Counted from the stretch's first letter, positions 8,611-17,298 are shown. The stretch: DNA of 64,000 nucleotides from Bacteroidales bacterium (GCA_013314715.1 JABUFC010000001.1:1-64000); one strand, 5' to 3'. Notes: generated from the sequence alone by a model not told the origin. Translations and numbers: made by a program.

Positions 8611-10041
8611 ATGATTAGTTTTTTTAGTTCTATCGTTTTATTGTTTTTGGGCTATTTTTTATATGCTCGTTTTATAGAAAAAGTTTTTGGTGTAGATAAA
8701 GAACGTCTTACACCTGCTATCACAAAGACTGATGGAGTAGATTTTGTTCCATTATCTTGGTCTAAAATTTTTTTAATCCAGTTTCTAAATATAGCGGGTT
8801 TAGGTCCTATCTTTGGTGCAGTGGCAGGTGCTATGTGGGGACCTGTAGCTTTTTTTTGGATAGTATTGGGTAACATTTTGGGAGGGGCTGTTCACGATTT
8901 TTTCTCCGGTATGATATCGGTTCGAAGAGGGGGCGAAAGTATTCCAGAAATTATTGGTGCTTATTTAGGGGTTACCGTTAAGCAATTGATGCGTGCATTT
9001 GTTGTAATAATGATGATTATGGTTGGAGCTGTTTTTGTCGTAGGACCAGCTAAGATATTAGATGGTATGACAATCGGCACAATGGGGCTTACTTTTTGGG
9101 CAACCATTATTTTTATTTATTACATATTGGCCACATTGTTGCCAATCGATAAAATTATTGGCAGAATATACCCATTATTTGGTTTAGCTTTGTTGTTTAT
9201 GGCTGTAGCCATTTCGTTTATGATGATTTATAAAGGATTACCAATTCCAGAAGTGTCTTTGACCAATATGCATAGCCAACCCGAACAGTATCCTATATAT
9301 CCACTTTTATTTGTATCTATAGCTTGTGGAGCTATTTCAGGCTTTCATTCAACGCAGTCGCCTCTTATGGCACGATGTATAACCAACGAAAAGTATGGTC
9401 GTCGAGTGTTTTATGGTGCTATGGTGGCCGAAGGTCTAGTCGCTCTAATTTGGGCAGCTGTAGGCATGAGCTTTTGGGGTGGAGTAAAAGAGTTAAATAC
9501 AATAATGATTGCTCAACAAGGTAATGCAGCTTGGGCAGTAAACGAAATTTCGTTGGGTTTACTTGGTAAAGTTGGTGCTATTTTAGCCATTCTGGGTGTT
9601 GTTGCTGCGCCCATTACCAGTGGAGATACTGCTTTTAGAAGTGCACGTTTAATCGTAGCCGATTTTTTAAAACTCGATCAGAAACCTATTAAAAATCGCC
9701 TAATTATTTCGTTTTTCCTCTTTTTAGGAGGATTTTTGTTGACCCTTGTTAAGTTTGATATTATTTGGCGTTATATGGCATGGTCAAATCAAACTTTAGC
9801 AACTTTAGTACTATGGGCTATAACAGTATATCTGGTTCGTAATGGTAAAATATATTGGATAACTTTAATTCCTGCTATATTTATGACAGCTGTTGTAAGC
9901 ACATATATATTTATTGCGCCAGAAGGATTTCAATTGTCGCAGCAGTGGAGTTATATACTTGGGCTTATTATAACGTTATTTTTCACATTTTTATTTTTTT
10001 ACAAACTAAAATTTTTAAAACTACATACTGAAAAATTATGA
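8611..10041 (+). CDS. cstA: Carbon starvation protein A family transporter
   Basis: A 476-residue multi-pass membrane protein with the CstA core: the N-terminal FxxFLGYFxYxRFIE segment, the DFVPL-S block, then GLGPIFGAVAGAMWGP and HDFFSGMISVRRGG. The later GFHSTQSPLMARC and TSGDTAFRSARL loops are also family signatures. CstA proteins import peptides or pyruvate in nutrient-poor cells. The length matches the short form seen in Bacteroidota. It lies between the two nuclease genes, and its TGA overlaps the addB-like ATG by four bases, so it must be co-expressed with them. The substrate cannot be read from sequence. Confidence 0.92.
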   Translation: MISFFSSIVLLFLGYFLYARFIEKVFGVDKERLTPAITKTDGVDFVPLSWSKIFLIQFLNIAGLGPIFGAVAGAMWGPVAFFWIVLGNILGGAVHDFFSGMISVRRGGESIPEIIGAYLGVTVKQLMRAFVVIMMIMVGAVFVVGPAKILDGMTIGTMGLTFWATIIFIYYILATLLPIDKIIGRIYPLFGLALLFMAVAISFMMIYKGLPIPEVSLTNMHSQPEQYPIYPLLFVSIACGAISGFHSTQSPLMARCITNEKYGRRVFYGAMVAEGLVALIWAAVGMSFWGGVKELNTIMIAQQGNAAWAVNEISLGLLGKVGAILAILGVVAAPITSGDTAFRSARLIVADFLKLDQKPIKNRLIISFFLFLGGFLLTLVKFDIIWRYMAWSNQTLATLVLWAITVYLVRNGKIYWITLIPAIFMTAVVSTYIFIAPEGFQLSQQWSYILGLIITLFFTFLFFYKLKFLKLHTEKL

Positions 10042-12893
10042 CAACTTTTTTATCAGAAGTCGCTCATTATATTTATAAATATAATACACAATTTGCAAAT
10101 GTTGTAGTTTTAATGCCGAATAGGCGTTCTTGTTTGTATCTCGAAAAAGAACTTTGCAATTTATTAAATCATACCAGTTGGTTGCCGCAAATAATTTCGC
10201 TTAACGATTGGGTTAATCAGCATTCATCATTACAAACAGCTGATGAGTTATTGCTAATTTCACATTTGTTTAAGGTGTTTAAAAATAATTATACAAACAA
10301 AACTATTACTTTTGATGAGTTTTATTTTACCGGGCAAATTTTATTGAATGATTTTAATGATTTAGATGCAGAATTAGTCGATGCCGAAAAGTTATTTACT
10401 AATCTTGCTGATATTAAAGAAATTAGCGAACGTTTTCCTTTTGATGACGATTTTTTTAATATATTAAAAGGATATGTTCAATTGTTGGAAAAGCAAAATA
10501 AGTCTAAAGATGAATATGGGCTCGATGAATATTTAAAACTTTGGCAAGGATTTTATACACTTTACGAACAATTTAAAAAAGAATTGATATTAAGTAAGAT
10601 AGCCTACGATGGTTTATTAACTCGTTACTTTGTTGAAAATGAGTGGTCAAAATTAAACCATTTTAAAGACAATATCTTTTTTGTAGTTGGGTTTAATGCA
10701 GTTAACAAAGCAGAAAAGAAAATATTTGAATTATTAAATCATCAAACAGAAGTACAATTTTTATGGGATTACGATGAATATTATATAAAAAATGAGCAAT
10801 TTCATGCTGGCGAATATTTAAGAAACTTATTAAAAAGTTTTCCTCCACCTAAAGATTTTGTTGGTTCATTTGACAATTTTCGAAAACAGCAAATTAAAAT
10901 TCATGCATTACCTAACGAAGTTGTACAAGCCAAATATGCTTGTCAATGTTTAAGTTCTAATGAAGCAACTACTGGACTCATCTTAGCCGACGAAAGCTTA
11001 TTGCCTGTGGTTTTGGCTTCATTGCCCGAAAATGTAACAAAGGTAAATGTTACAATGGGATTTTCGGTAAAATATTCGACTACATATTCTTTTATTAGGC
11101 AATTGTTTCGGTTAATTCAACAAATACGTTTTGTGCATGATGATATATGGATATCTCGTGTTACATGGATGGAATTACTTTATCACCCATTTCTGGCAGA
11201 GTACAAAGAGTTACGACATCAGTTAGATAGTTTGCTTAATAAAAATTCTAATTATCAAGCTTATTTAAGCTTTAAAAATAGTTCAATATTTCAATCTAAT
11301 TCGGCAATTGAACAACTATTGTATGCTTTTTTTAAAAACATTGATCATCTTACTTTTATTAGACAACTTTTAGAATTATTACAATTTTTAGAACAAAAAT
11401 GGCTTCAAAAAGAAAAATTATCTATTAATGAAGAGTTGGAGATTCAGGCTTTACGTAAAGTATACAACAGCTTAGGTAAGTTTTATGAACTTCTTCAACA
11501 AAATGAAATTGAAATTAACGATAAAAGGCTATTATTACGTCTTATTCAACAAATAATACAACGCCAAAAGATTGATTTATTTGGTGAACCATTAGAGGGG
11601 TTGCAAATAATGGGGCTTATGGAGAGTCGTTTAATCGATTTTGAAAAAGTCTTAGTATTGTCGCTCAATGAATCGGTTATTCCTGGCGAAAAATTTATGC
11701 CTACTTTTATTTTACATTCATTGCGATTATTCTTTGGAATGACTACTCCCGAAAGACGTGAAGCAATAGATGCATATCATTTTTACCGATTATTACAACG
11801 AAGCAAAGAGTCGTTATTGTTTTATTCTCAATTTATTGGTAATGACGAGGCAGACAAAAGCCCATATGTTAGACAATTATTATTTAATACCAATATTAGT
11901 GTAGAGGAGTTTTTTATTCACGATGCAATTGCAAAATCTGATATTGTAGAACCAATAATTGTCAATAAAAAAGATATTGAAGAAGAATGGCATACGTTTT
12001 TAAACAGCAATGATTACATTCAATTATCACAAGCAGCATTAGCAACTTACATTCAGTGTCCGCTAAAATATTATTTTGAAAGAATAAAACATTTAAGCGA
12101 TGCACAATTGTTCCCCGACGATAATCTTGATAAAAAAATGGGGGATATTTTTCACGAAGCCTTGAGAAAATTATTCGAAAGTTACGATTTTATTGAAATA
12201 AAAGACTTAGATCAAATTCAGCAAAAAATACCGTTGGTAGTAGATGAACTTGTTTTAAAAAATTTTGATTTAACATGGATGCAGGTATTGTTAATGAAAG
12301 AGCAATTAAAAAATTGGCTTTATAAATTTATTGACGTTGAAAAAGGTGAAAATTCGCATTTCCCTGCAAAAATTTTAGGCTTTGAAAAAGATTTAAACTT
12401 CAATGTTCAATTGTCAGAGAAAAAAATTTTACTATTCGGAAGAGCTGATTTTATAATAGAAAGAGATGATGCGCTGTATATTATTGATTTTAAAACCGGT
12501 GGCGAAAAAGATGTACGATTTAATCATATTGAAGATTTATTTAATCAGAATGCAAAAATGGTTTATGCTTTTCAGTTGGCATTTTATGGCTATTTATATA
12601 GTATGGATAAAAATTTTGAAAAACCATTGTATCTTGAAAATATATATATAAAAAAATATGATTCGCCTTTTAAAAAAGTTTTATCAAAATTAGAACTTAT
12701 ACAAGATGTCAAAGGAAAAAAGAAACCTGTTTTTATGCCATTAAATTTTAATAAAAATATTGTAACTGAATTTGAAAAATATATGATAAATAAAATAAAT
12801 GAATTATTTAACGAAAATTATCCTTTTATTCAAACTACCGATATTCAAAATTGTGAGTATTGTAATTTTAATTTAATTTGTAGAAAAAATTAA
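10038..12893 (+). CDS. addB: AddB-like nuclease subunit, PD-(D/E)XK with probable [4Fe-4S] site
   Basis: A 951-residue partner of the AddA-like protein. The N terminus has an inactive-helicase-like fold (LMPNRRSCLYLEKEL near 25-40) without a normal Walker A. The C-terminal nuclease carries GRADFI, then IIDFKTGG (Asp817, Lys819), and a QLAFYGYLY helix. Cys674 in the IQCPLKYYF segment, together with Cys939, Cys942 and Cys948 at the extreme C terminus, reproduces the AddB arrangement in which four cysteines bind an iron-sulfur cluster that staples the nuclease domain. The start overlaps cstA by four bases. The next gene begins three bases after the stop. Confidence 0.88.
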   Translation: MTTFLSEVAHYIYKYNTQFANVVVLMPNRRSCLYLEKELCNLLNHTSWLPQIISLNDWVNQHSSLQTADELLLISHLFKVFKNNYTNKTITFDEFYFTGQILLNDFNDLDAELVDAEKLFTNLADIKEISERFPFDDDFFNILKGYVQLLEKQNKSKDEYGLDEYLKLWQGFYTLYEQFKKELILSKIAYDGLLTRYFVENEWSKLNHFKDNIFFVVGFNAVNKAEKKIFELLNHQTEVQFLWDYDEYYIKNEQFHAGEYLRNLLKSFPPPKDFVGSFDNFRKQQIKIHALPNEVVQAKYACQCLSSNEATTGLILADESLLPVVLASLPENVTKVNVTMGFSVKYSTTYSFIRQLFRLIQQIRFVHDDIWISRVTWMELLYHPFLAEYKELRHQLDSLLNKNSNYQAYLSFKNSSIFQSNSAIEQLLYAFFKNIDHLTFIRQLLELLQFLEQKWLQKEKLSINEELEIQALRKVYNSLGKFYELLQQNEIEINDKRLLLRLIQQIIQRQKIDLFGEPLEGLQIMGLMESRLIDFEKVLVLSLNESVIPGEKFMPTFILHSLRLFFGMTTPERREAIDAYHFYRLLQRSKESLLFYSQFIGNDEADKSPYVRQLLFNTNISVEEFFIHDAIAKSDIVEPIIVNKKDIEEEWHTFLNSNDYIQLSQAALATYIQCPLKYYFERIKHLSDAQLFPDDNLDKKMGDIFHEALRKLFESYDFIEIKDLDQIQQKIPLVVDELVLKNFDLTWMQVLLMKEQLKNWLYKFIDVEKGENSHFPAKILGFEKDLNFNVQLSEKKILLFGRADFIIERDDALYIIDFKTGGEKDVRFNHIEDLFNQNAKMVYAFQLAFYGYLYSMDKNFEKPLYLENIYIKKYDSPFKKVLSKLELIQDVKGKKKPVFMPLNFNKNIVTEFEKYMINKINELFNENYPFIQTTDIQNCEYCNFNLICRKN

Positions 12894-12896
12894 ACT

Positions 12897-14645
12897 ATGT
12901 ATCCTAACAATTTTTATACTTTTAAGGTTAGGTTAAAAGATAAGCCTTTTAAGACTCTCGATGGTAATGAGTATATACAAACAGCGTCTATAAGCTTTTT
13001 TAATGAATATGGTCAGGAAATAGCCTATTGTGAGTTGGGGTATATTGCCATTGATGAGATATATAAGAAAATTTATAATCATGAAGCATTGTGTTTAGAT
13101 TATGTTTATGTCGAAAATTTCTCTATTCTTGATTATAAAAATAAATATCAAATAAACGACGAAGAATCAGTTGAAATATTTAATTTTTCTGCTAAGTCAG
13201 CAGTTTTTTATGCAAACAATGCTACAATATTTAATGGTATTATTTTTAAGGAGAAGCCCGTTACATTCGAAAACGCTTTATTTATAAAAGGAATTACGAG
13301 CTTTGATAATGTAATGTTCGAAGAAGGCAATGTTAATTTTAATTCTGCTATTTTTTTTAATGGAAATGTAAGTTTTTATAATACTAATTTTTTAAAAGGA
13401 ACTATAAATTTTAAAAATACAACTTGGGGAATTGGTAACAAAAATTTTCAATACACCTATTGGGGCAATGGTGATATACTATTTAGCAATAGTTTATTTA
13501 AAGATGGAAATATTTCTTTTGTAAATTGTTCATTTGGCGATGGTGAGTTGTCGTTTAAGGTATGTTCTTTTGGTAAAGGCAATATCGATTTTCGTTTTGC
13601 CGTATTTGGCGATGGAAATTTAAATTTTGAACGGACAGAGTTGGGCGATGGCTTAATAGACTTTAGTAAAACGGAATTTGGAAAAGCAAAGGTAAACTTT
13701 AACAAAGCTATCATTGGTAAAGCAGAGTTGAATTTTGATGAAATTCAGATGATTGAAGGTAAATGGCTATTTAAGCAAGTTTACATGGAAGAAGGGAGTA
13801 TTCATTTTGACGAGGCCGAATTAAAAAAAGCTCAAATTTTCTTTAATCGCTCGATTTTTAAGCAGGTAAATATTTCATTTTATAAGTCATCGCTTAGTGT
13901 TTTATCGTTTGAGGCTTGTCAGCTAAATAGTTATTGCGATTTGCGACTTTTACACTGCAATTTTTTAAATTTATCGGGAGCTTTTATTCGAGATATAGTC
14001 GATATTTCGCTCGAAGAAAATCCTAAAAGTATCGATTCATTGTATGTTTTTGGTACGCGTTTAATGGGTCGGATTTTTTTATCATGGAAAAATAATGGGG
14101 TTCAAGAAATGATCCATAAGAGTACCGAAAATAAATACGAAAAAGCGTGGCAGTATAATCTTTTGAAACAAAATTTTAACACCATTGGTCAATACGATGA
14201 TGAAGATTTAGCATATGTAGCCTTTAAACGTGAAGAACTTGCTCTAAAAAAAGAACAAATACAGTTCGAAAAATGGTATAAACGCTTAACAAAACAATTT
14301 TTATTAAGTTTTCAGAACTTAGTATTCGATAAAATGGGTTTATATGCAACTTCGCCTTTACGCGTTTTTTATAGTATTATAATTTTGTGGTTCTTTTTTG
14401 GATTATTGTTTTCATTTTTGCATTATGTTGGAGTTGGAAAAACATGGTCTTCGGTAGGTAATCCCGATCATATTTCTATTTTTGCTCAATCCTTTTATCA
14501 TAGTGCCATTACATTTTTTACCATAGGTTATGGCGATGTTTTTCCCCAGGGTTTAAGTCGTATTTTATCTTCAATAGAGGGTTTTGTCGGTGTGTTTATG
14601 ATGTCATATTTTACGGTTGCATTTGTAAGAAAAGTATTGCGTTAA
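12897..14645 (+). CDS. K+-channel pore fused to a 19-copy dodecapeptide-repeat solenoid
   Basis: A 582-residue protein with three parts. Residues 1-105 are unassigned. Residues 106-333 are nineteen uninterrupted 12-residue repeats of the form xxGx(I/V/L)xFxxxx(F/L), for example GDGELSFKVCSF and GKGNIDFRFAVF, which should form a solenoid. A mixed linker follows (334-475), then a two-helix channel: M1 at about 487-507, a pore helix, the selectivity filter TIGYGD at 542-547, and M2 to the last residue. TxGYGD is the K+-selective signature. No domain follows M2, so any gating domain must be the N-terminal solenoid. Pentapeptide-repeat channels exist, but these repeats have a 12-residue rather than a 5-residue period. 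The gene starts three bases after addB and is probably its operon partner. The pore call is firm; gating is unknown. Confidence 0.85.
   Translation: MYPNNFYTFKVRLKDKPFKTLDGNEYIQTASISFFNEYGQEIAYCELGYIAIDEIYKKIYNHEALCLDYVYVENFSILDYKNKYQINDEESVEIFNFSAKSAVFYANNATIFNGIIFKEKPVTFENALFIKGITSFDNVMFEEGNVNFNSAIFFNGNVSFYNTNFLKGTINFKNTTWGIGNKNFQYTYWGNGDILFSNSLFKDGNISFVNCSFGDGELSFKVCSFGKGNIDFRFAVFGDGNLNFERTELGDGLIDFSKTEFGKAKVNFNKAIIGKAELNFDEIQMIEGKWLFKQVYMEEGSIHFDEAELKKAQIFFNRSIFKQVNISFYKSSLSVLSFEACQLNSYCDLRLLHCNFLNLSGAFIRDIVDISLEENPKSIDSLYVFGTRLMGRIFLSWKNNGVQEMIHKSTENKYEKAWQYNLLKQNFNTIGQYDDEDLAYVAFKREELALKKEQIQFEKWYKRLTKQFLLSFQNLVFDKMGLYATSPLRVFYSIIILWFFFGLLFSFLHYVGVGKTWSSVGNPDHISIFAQSFYHSAITFFTIGYGDVFPQGLSRILSSIEGFVGVFMMSYFTVAFVRKVLR
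13212..13895 (+). repeat. Nineteen 36-base coding repeats (12-residue units) in the channel gene
   Basis: Each 36-base unit encodes xxGxxxFxxxxF with no insertion or deletion across all nineteen copies. Gly at position 3 is kept in most units, Phe at position 7 in all of them, and Phe, Leu, Ile, Met or Trp occupies position 12. The DNA itself has diverged, so conservation is at protein level. A partial twentieth unit (SVLSFEACQL) follows. Confidence 0.9.
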
Positions 14646-14668
14646 TAATTATTTTTTGATGAACATCA

Positions 14669-14699
14669 TTGTTGGTTATTAAATTAATACTTATGTTTG
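14669..14699 (+). promoter_or_regulatory. Promoter for the HTH-cysE pair
   Basis: TTG at 14669-14671, a 20-base gap and TATGTTTG at 14692-14699 fit the phylum consensus. The -7 box overlaps the TTG at 14697 that could otherwise be read as a start, so translation more likely begins at GTG 14715. Confidence 0.6.
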
Positions 14700-14714
14700 T
14701 TCAAAATATTTTTT

Positions 14715-14981
14715 GTGAAAACTTTAACTTTTAACGAATTAAGAAAAATTAAAGATTCCCTGCCGGAGGGAAGCTTAAAAAAAATTGCCGAAAAATTAAA
14801 CTTACCCGAAGAAACAATACGAAATTATTTTGGAGGAACTTCTTACAATAATCAATCTACAACAGGGATTCATACCGAACAAGGACCCGATGGGGGGATT
14901 GTTTGTATTGACGATACCACTATATTAGATTTGGCACTTAAAATTATTGAAGAGTCATCAGTTGAAAAAAATGGACACTAA
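14715..14981 (+). CDS. Small HTH-like DNA-binding protein of a Bacteroidota-specific family
   Basis: An 88-residue protein starting at GTG 14715 (MKTLTFNELRKIK). Residues about 14-40 read as a helix-turn-helix (GSLKKIAEKLNLPEETIRNYF), followed by a glycine-rich turn and a C-terminal half with GIHTEQGPDGGIVCIDDTTILDLA. I recognise this pattern as a small conserved Bacteroidota protein annotated only as DNA-binding; its targets are unknown. It overlaps the serine acetyltransferase start by 11 bases, so it may regulate or accompany it. The longer TTG start at 14697 is rejected because it falls inside the promoter's -7 box. Confidence 0.75.
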   Translation: MKTLTFNELRKIKDSLPEGSLKKIAEKLNLPEETIRNYFGGTSYNNQSTTGIHTEQGPDGGIVCIDDTTILDLALKIIEESSVEKNGH

Positions 14982-15849
14982 AAAGAGCCTCGAAGAAATT
15001 GCTTTACAATTAGCAGAATCAGAACTAACGCAATCTTTGTTATATCAACATCCTTTAAAACATCCTTTACCAAACCGAAATATCTTATCTGAAATTATTA
15101 CATTACTTCGTCAATGTTTATTTCCGGGTTATTATAGCGATCCACCAAAGCATACATCGTGGAAGTCTAAAATTGAAAATATACTCGATTCTATTCATGA
15201 CTCACTTATTGAGCAGATATATGCAGGACTGTGTTTAGATTGTAAGAATTTGAATAAAAATCAATGTCAGGAATGTAAAGTTAATGCGCATGAGTTAGCT
15301 GCCATTTTTTTGAGTCGCTTACCTTATATTCAAGCTTTATTAGCCAAAGATGTGGTTGCTATTTATGAAGGTGATCCTGCTTCTAAAAGTACAAGTGAAG
15401 TTATTCAATGCTATCCGGGTATTAGAGCTATTACCAATTATCGAATTGCACATGAGTTATATAAATTAAATATTCCAGTTATTCCGAGAATAATTACCGA
15501 GTTTGCACATTCCGAAACCGGAATTGATATTCATCCCGGCGCACAAATAGGCGAATATTTTGCTATCGACCATGGAACAGGTATTGTAATAGGTGAAACA
15601 TGTATTATTGGTAATCATGTAAAAATTTATCAAGGTGTAACACTTGGAGCAAAGTCTTTTCCATTAGACGAACAAGGTAATCCTATAAAGGGAATACCTC
15701 GCCATCCGATAGTCGAAGATTATGTAGTTATTTATGCCGAAGCCACTATATTAGGACGAGTTACGATAGGGCATCATTCCATAGTTGGAGCTAATCAATG
15801 GATAACATCTGACTTACCACCTTACACAAAAACAACTTTAAATCATTGA
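14971..15849 (+). CDS. cysE: Serine O-acetyltransferase with an extra four-cysteine motif
   Basis: A 292-residue enzyme that makes O-acetylserine from serine and acetyl-CoA, the first step of cysteine synthesis. The C-terminal left-handed beta-helix is clear: GIDIHPGAQIGEYFAIDHGTG holds the catalytic His of the family, followed by YQGVTLGAKSFPLD and RHPIVEDYVVIYAEATILG. Before it is the usual GDPASKS / YPGIRAITNYRIAHEL domain. Unlike E. coli CysE, it carries Cys88, Cys91, Cys99 and Cys102 in a CX2C-X7-CX2C arrangement just before the catalytic part. The ATG at 14971 is preferred over the TTG at 14947. It overlaps the upstream HTH gene by 11 bases. Confidence 0.93.
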   Translation: MDTKKSLEEIALQLAESELTQSLLYQHPLKHPLPNRNILSEIITLLRQCLFPGYYSDPPKHTSWKSKIENILDSIHDSLIEQIYAGLCLDCKNLNKNQCQECKVNAHELAAIFLSRLPYIQALLAKDVVAIYEGDPASKSTSEVIQCYPGIRAITNYRIAHELYKLNIPVIPRIITEFAHSETGIDIHPGAQIGEYFAIDHGTGIVIGETCIIGNHVKIYQGVTLGAKSFPLDEQGNPIKGIPRHPIVEDYVVIYAEATILGRVTIGHHSIVGANQWITSDLPPYTKTTLNH

Positions 15850-15895
15850 AATATTGTTTATTAACATTTTTTTGTAATAATTTTATTTTTATATA

Positions 15896-15927
15896 TTGAT
15901 TTTTTTAGAAAAAATGTTTTACCTTTG
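15896..15927 (+). promoter_or_regulatory. Promoter for the Ig-like lipoprotein
   Basis: TACCTTTG at 15920-15927 is a perfect -7 box. A weak ATTG upstream (15895-15898) is 21 bases away. The box shows that the true start is ATG 15956, not the in-frame TTG at 15896. Confidence 0.6.
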
Positions 15928-15955
15928 CTATCAGTTTAACCAAAATTATTTATTT

Positions 15956-16849
15956 ATGAAAAAATTATTTGCAATTTCTTTAATCGTTTTAGCAGGTGCT
16001 GCTATGTTTACAAGTTGTAAGAAAGATGAAACAAAACCAGCTCCTGAAATTACAGTAACCAACAACAAAACTGCTTATACGGTTACTGCTACTGCAGACA
16101 CAACTATTACATTTAACGTAACCGTTACAGCAGAAGCTGAAATTGACCAATTTACTATTAAAAAAACCGTAGGTTCCACAACTACTTCTTATGGTAATCC
16201 TTCTGGTTTTGCTGGTCAAACATCATACACCTACAATTTCCAAGAAGTTTTCCATCCTACGGATACCTATCCTATTTCTTTTACATTTAAAGTAGTTGAT
16301 AAAGAAGGTCAAGAAGCTTCTATTACTGTTACAGTAAGCAAAGTACAGGGTCAAACAGGTACTCCATTTGGTGCATTTAATAGCTATACTGCCGTACTAA
16401 TGGGTGGTCAAAACAATGCAACAACAGGTAGTTTCTATGCTTCAGTTGGTAATCATGTTTATACATTATCACAAGCTGCTGCTAATTCTGCTTCAGTAGA
16501 TTTTGCATATTACTATGGTTCCACAAATTTAGCTACCTTATCAGCTCCTGCTGATCCTCAAATTACATCGGTAGCTAATTTTTCAACTATAGCTAACTGG
16601 CAAACTAGAAATAATACATTATTTGTAAAAAATCCTAGTGTTGATTTTGCTAATATATCTACTACAACAGATATTTCAGGTGTTACATTTGGTACTGACC
16701 TTAAAGCTAATCAATTATCTGTAGGTGATGTGGTTGCTTTCAAAACAGCTGCTGGTAAAATTGGATTTGTTAAAGTAACTGCTATTACACAAATTAACGG
16801 CACTAATTCAGAAGGTACCATTACTATTGATGTGAAAGTACAACAATAA
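15956..16849 (+). CDS. Surface lipoprotein with Ig/cadherin-like domain
   Basis: A 297-residue predicted lipoprotein with signal peptide MKKLFAISLIVLAGAAMFTS and lipidated Cys21. The residues after the cysteine (KKDETK) resemble the charged surface-export signal of Bacteroidota lipoproteins, so it is probably on the outside of the outer membrane. Residues about 30-130 form strands with a VVDKEGQEASITVTV ending typical of Ig-like folds; the remainder is beta-rich and unassigned. It has its own promoter and an intrinsic terminator, so it is a single-gene unit. Codon use is relaxed and Ala/Thr-rich, as in abundant surface proteins. Function unknown. Confidence 0.75.
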   Translation: MKKLFAISLIVLAGAAMFTSCKKDETKPAPEITVTNNKTAYTVTATADTTITFNVTVTAEAEIDQFTIKKTVGSTTTSYGNPSGFAGQTSYTYNFQEVFHPTDTYPISFTFKVVDKEGQEASITVTVSKVQGQTGTPFGAFNSYTAVLMGGQNNATTGSFYASVGNHVYTLSQAAANSASVDFAYYYGSTNLATLSAPADPQITSVANFSTIANWQTRNNTLFVKNPSVDFANISTTTDISGVTFGTDLKANQLSVGDVVAFKTAAGKIGFVKVTAITQINGTNSEGTITIDVKVQQ

Positions 16850-16864
16850 TATTTTAAATCTTAT

Positions 16865-16900
16865 TTAAAAAAAACCCGCAAATTTTTGCGGGGTTTTTTG
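16865..16900 (+). terminator. Intrinsic terminator after the lipoprotein
   Basis: CCCGCAAA (16875-16882) pairs with TTTGCGGG (16885-16892) across a two-base loop, followed by a T-rich run. It lies 15-50 bases after the stop. Its T-tract is shared with the next promoter. Confidence 0.85.
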
Positions 16901-16927
16901 TTTTTATTTGAAATTGATATATATTTG
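16897..16927 (+). promoter_or_regulatory. Promoter for the small secreted protein and first adhesin
   Basis: TTTG at 16897-16900, exactly 19 bases, then TATATTTG at 16920-16927: a full consensus match. The TTTG is part of the preceding terminator's T-run. The ATG follows at 16950. Confidence 0.7.
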
Positions 16928-16949
16928 TATAAACCAAATTGAGAGTGTT

Positions 16950-17279
16950 ATGAAAAAAATTTTAGTATTTTTTTTGCTGTATATTCCTATTTTTATTATG
17001 GGACAAAATGTACAGCAAGATAACCATAAGTTTAACACAAAAAATCCAACGCAAAAAGTAATCGTAAAAAAGGTGAAGGTAAATGAGAAAAAAACTGTTA
17101 TTCAGCCTAACTACCCAACCGAAGCATATTTAAAAGCCCATAATGTTCCCGAAGATTTTCCTCGATACAAAGATACTGGTAATCCAAAATTGGACGGTGC
17201 ACGCTATCACGATGAAAAACAAGCATGGATAAAAAAACATCCAAAAGAATTCGAAAAAATAAAACATTTGAATTTATAA
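16950..17279 (+). CDS. Small secreted protein of unknown function
   Basis: A 109-residue protein with a signal peptide (MKKILVFFLLYIPIFIMGQ) and a Lys/Asn-rich linker. The C-terminal block DFPRYKDTGNPKLDGARYHDEKQAWIKKHP resembles short secreted or tail segments I recall from Bacteroidota. The ATG at 16950 is chosen over the upstream in-frame start at 16908 because a promoter lies between the two. It precedes the giant adhesin by 19 bases and is probably in its transcript. Role unknown. Confidence 0.7.
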   Translation: MKKILVFFLLYIPIFIMGQNVQQDNHKFNTKNPTQKVIVKKVKVNEKKTVIQPNYPTEAYLKAHNVPEDFPRYKDTGNPKLDGARYHDEKQAWIKKHPKEFEKIKHLNL

Positions 17280-17298
17280 CCCTAAAAATGATACGCAT

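Noticed and set aside
13457-13714. Antisense open frame across the repeat region of the channel gene
   Set aside because: Its own regular pattern (SPSPN-like) is only the complement of the 36-base coding repeats, and the sense frame has clear domains.
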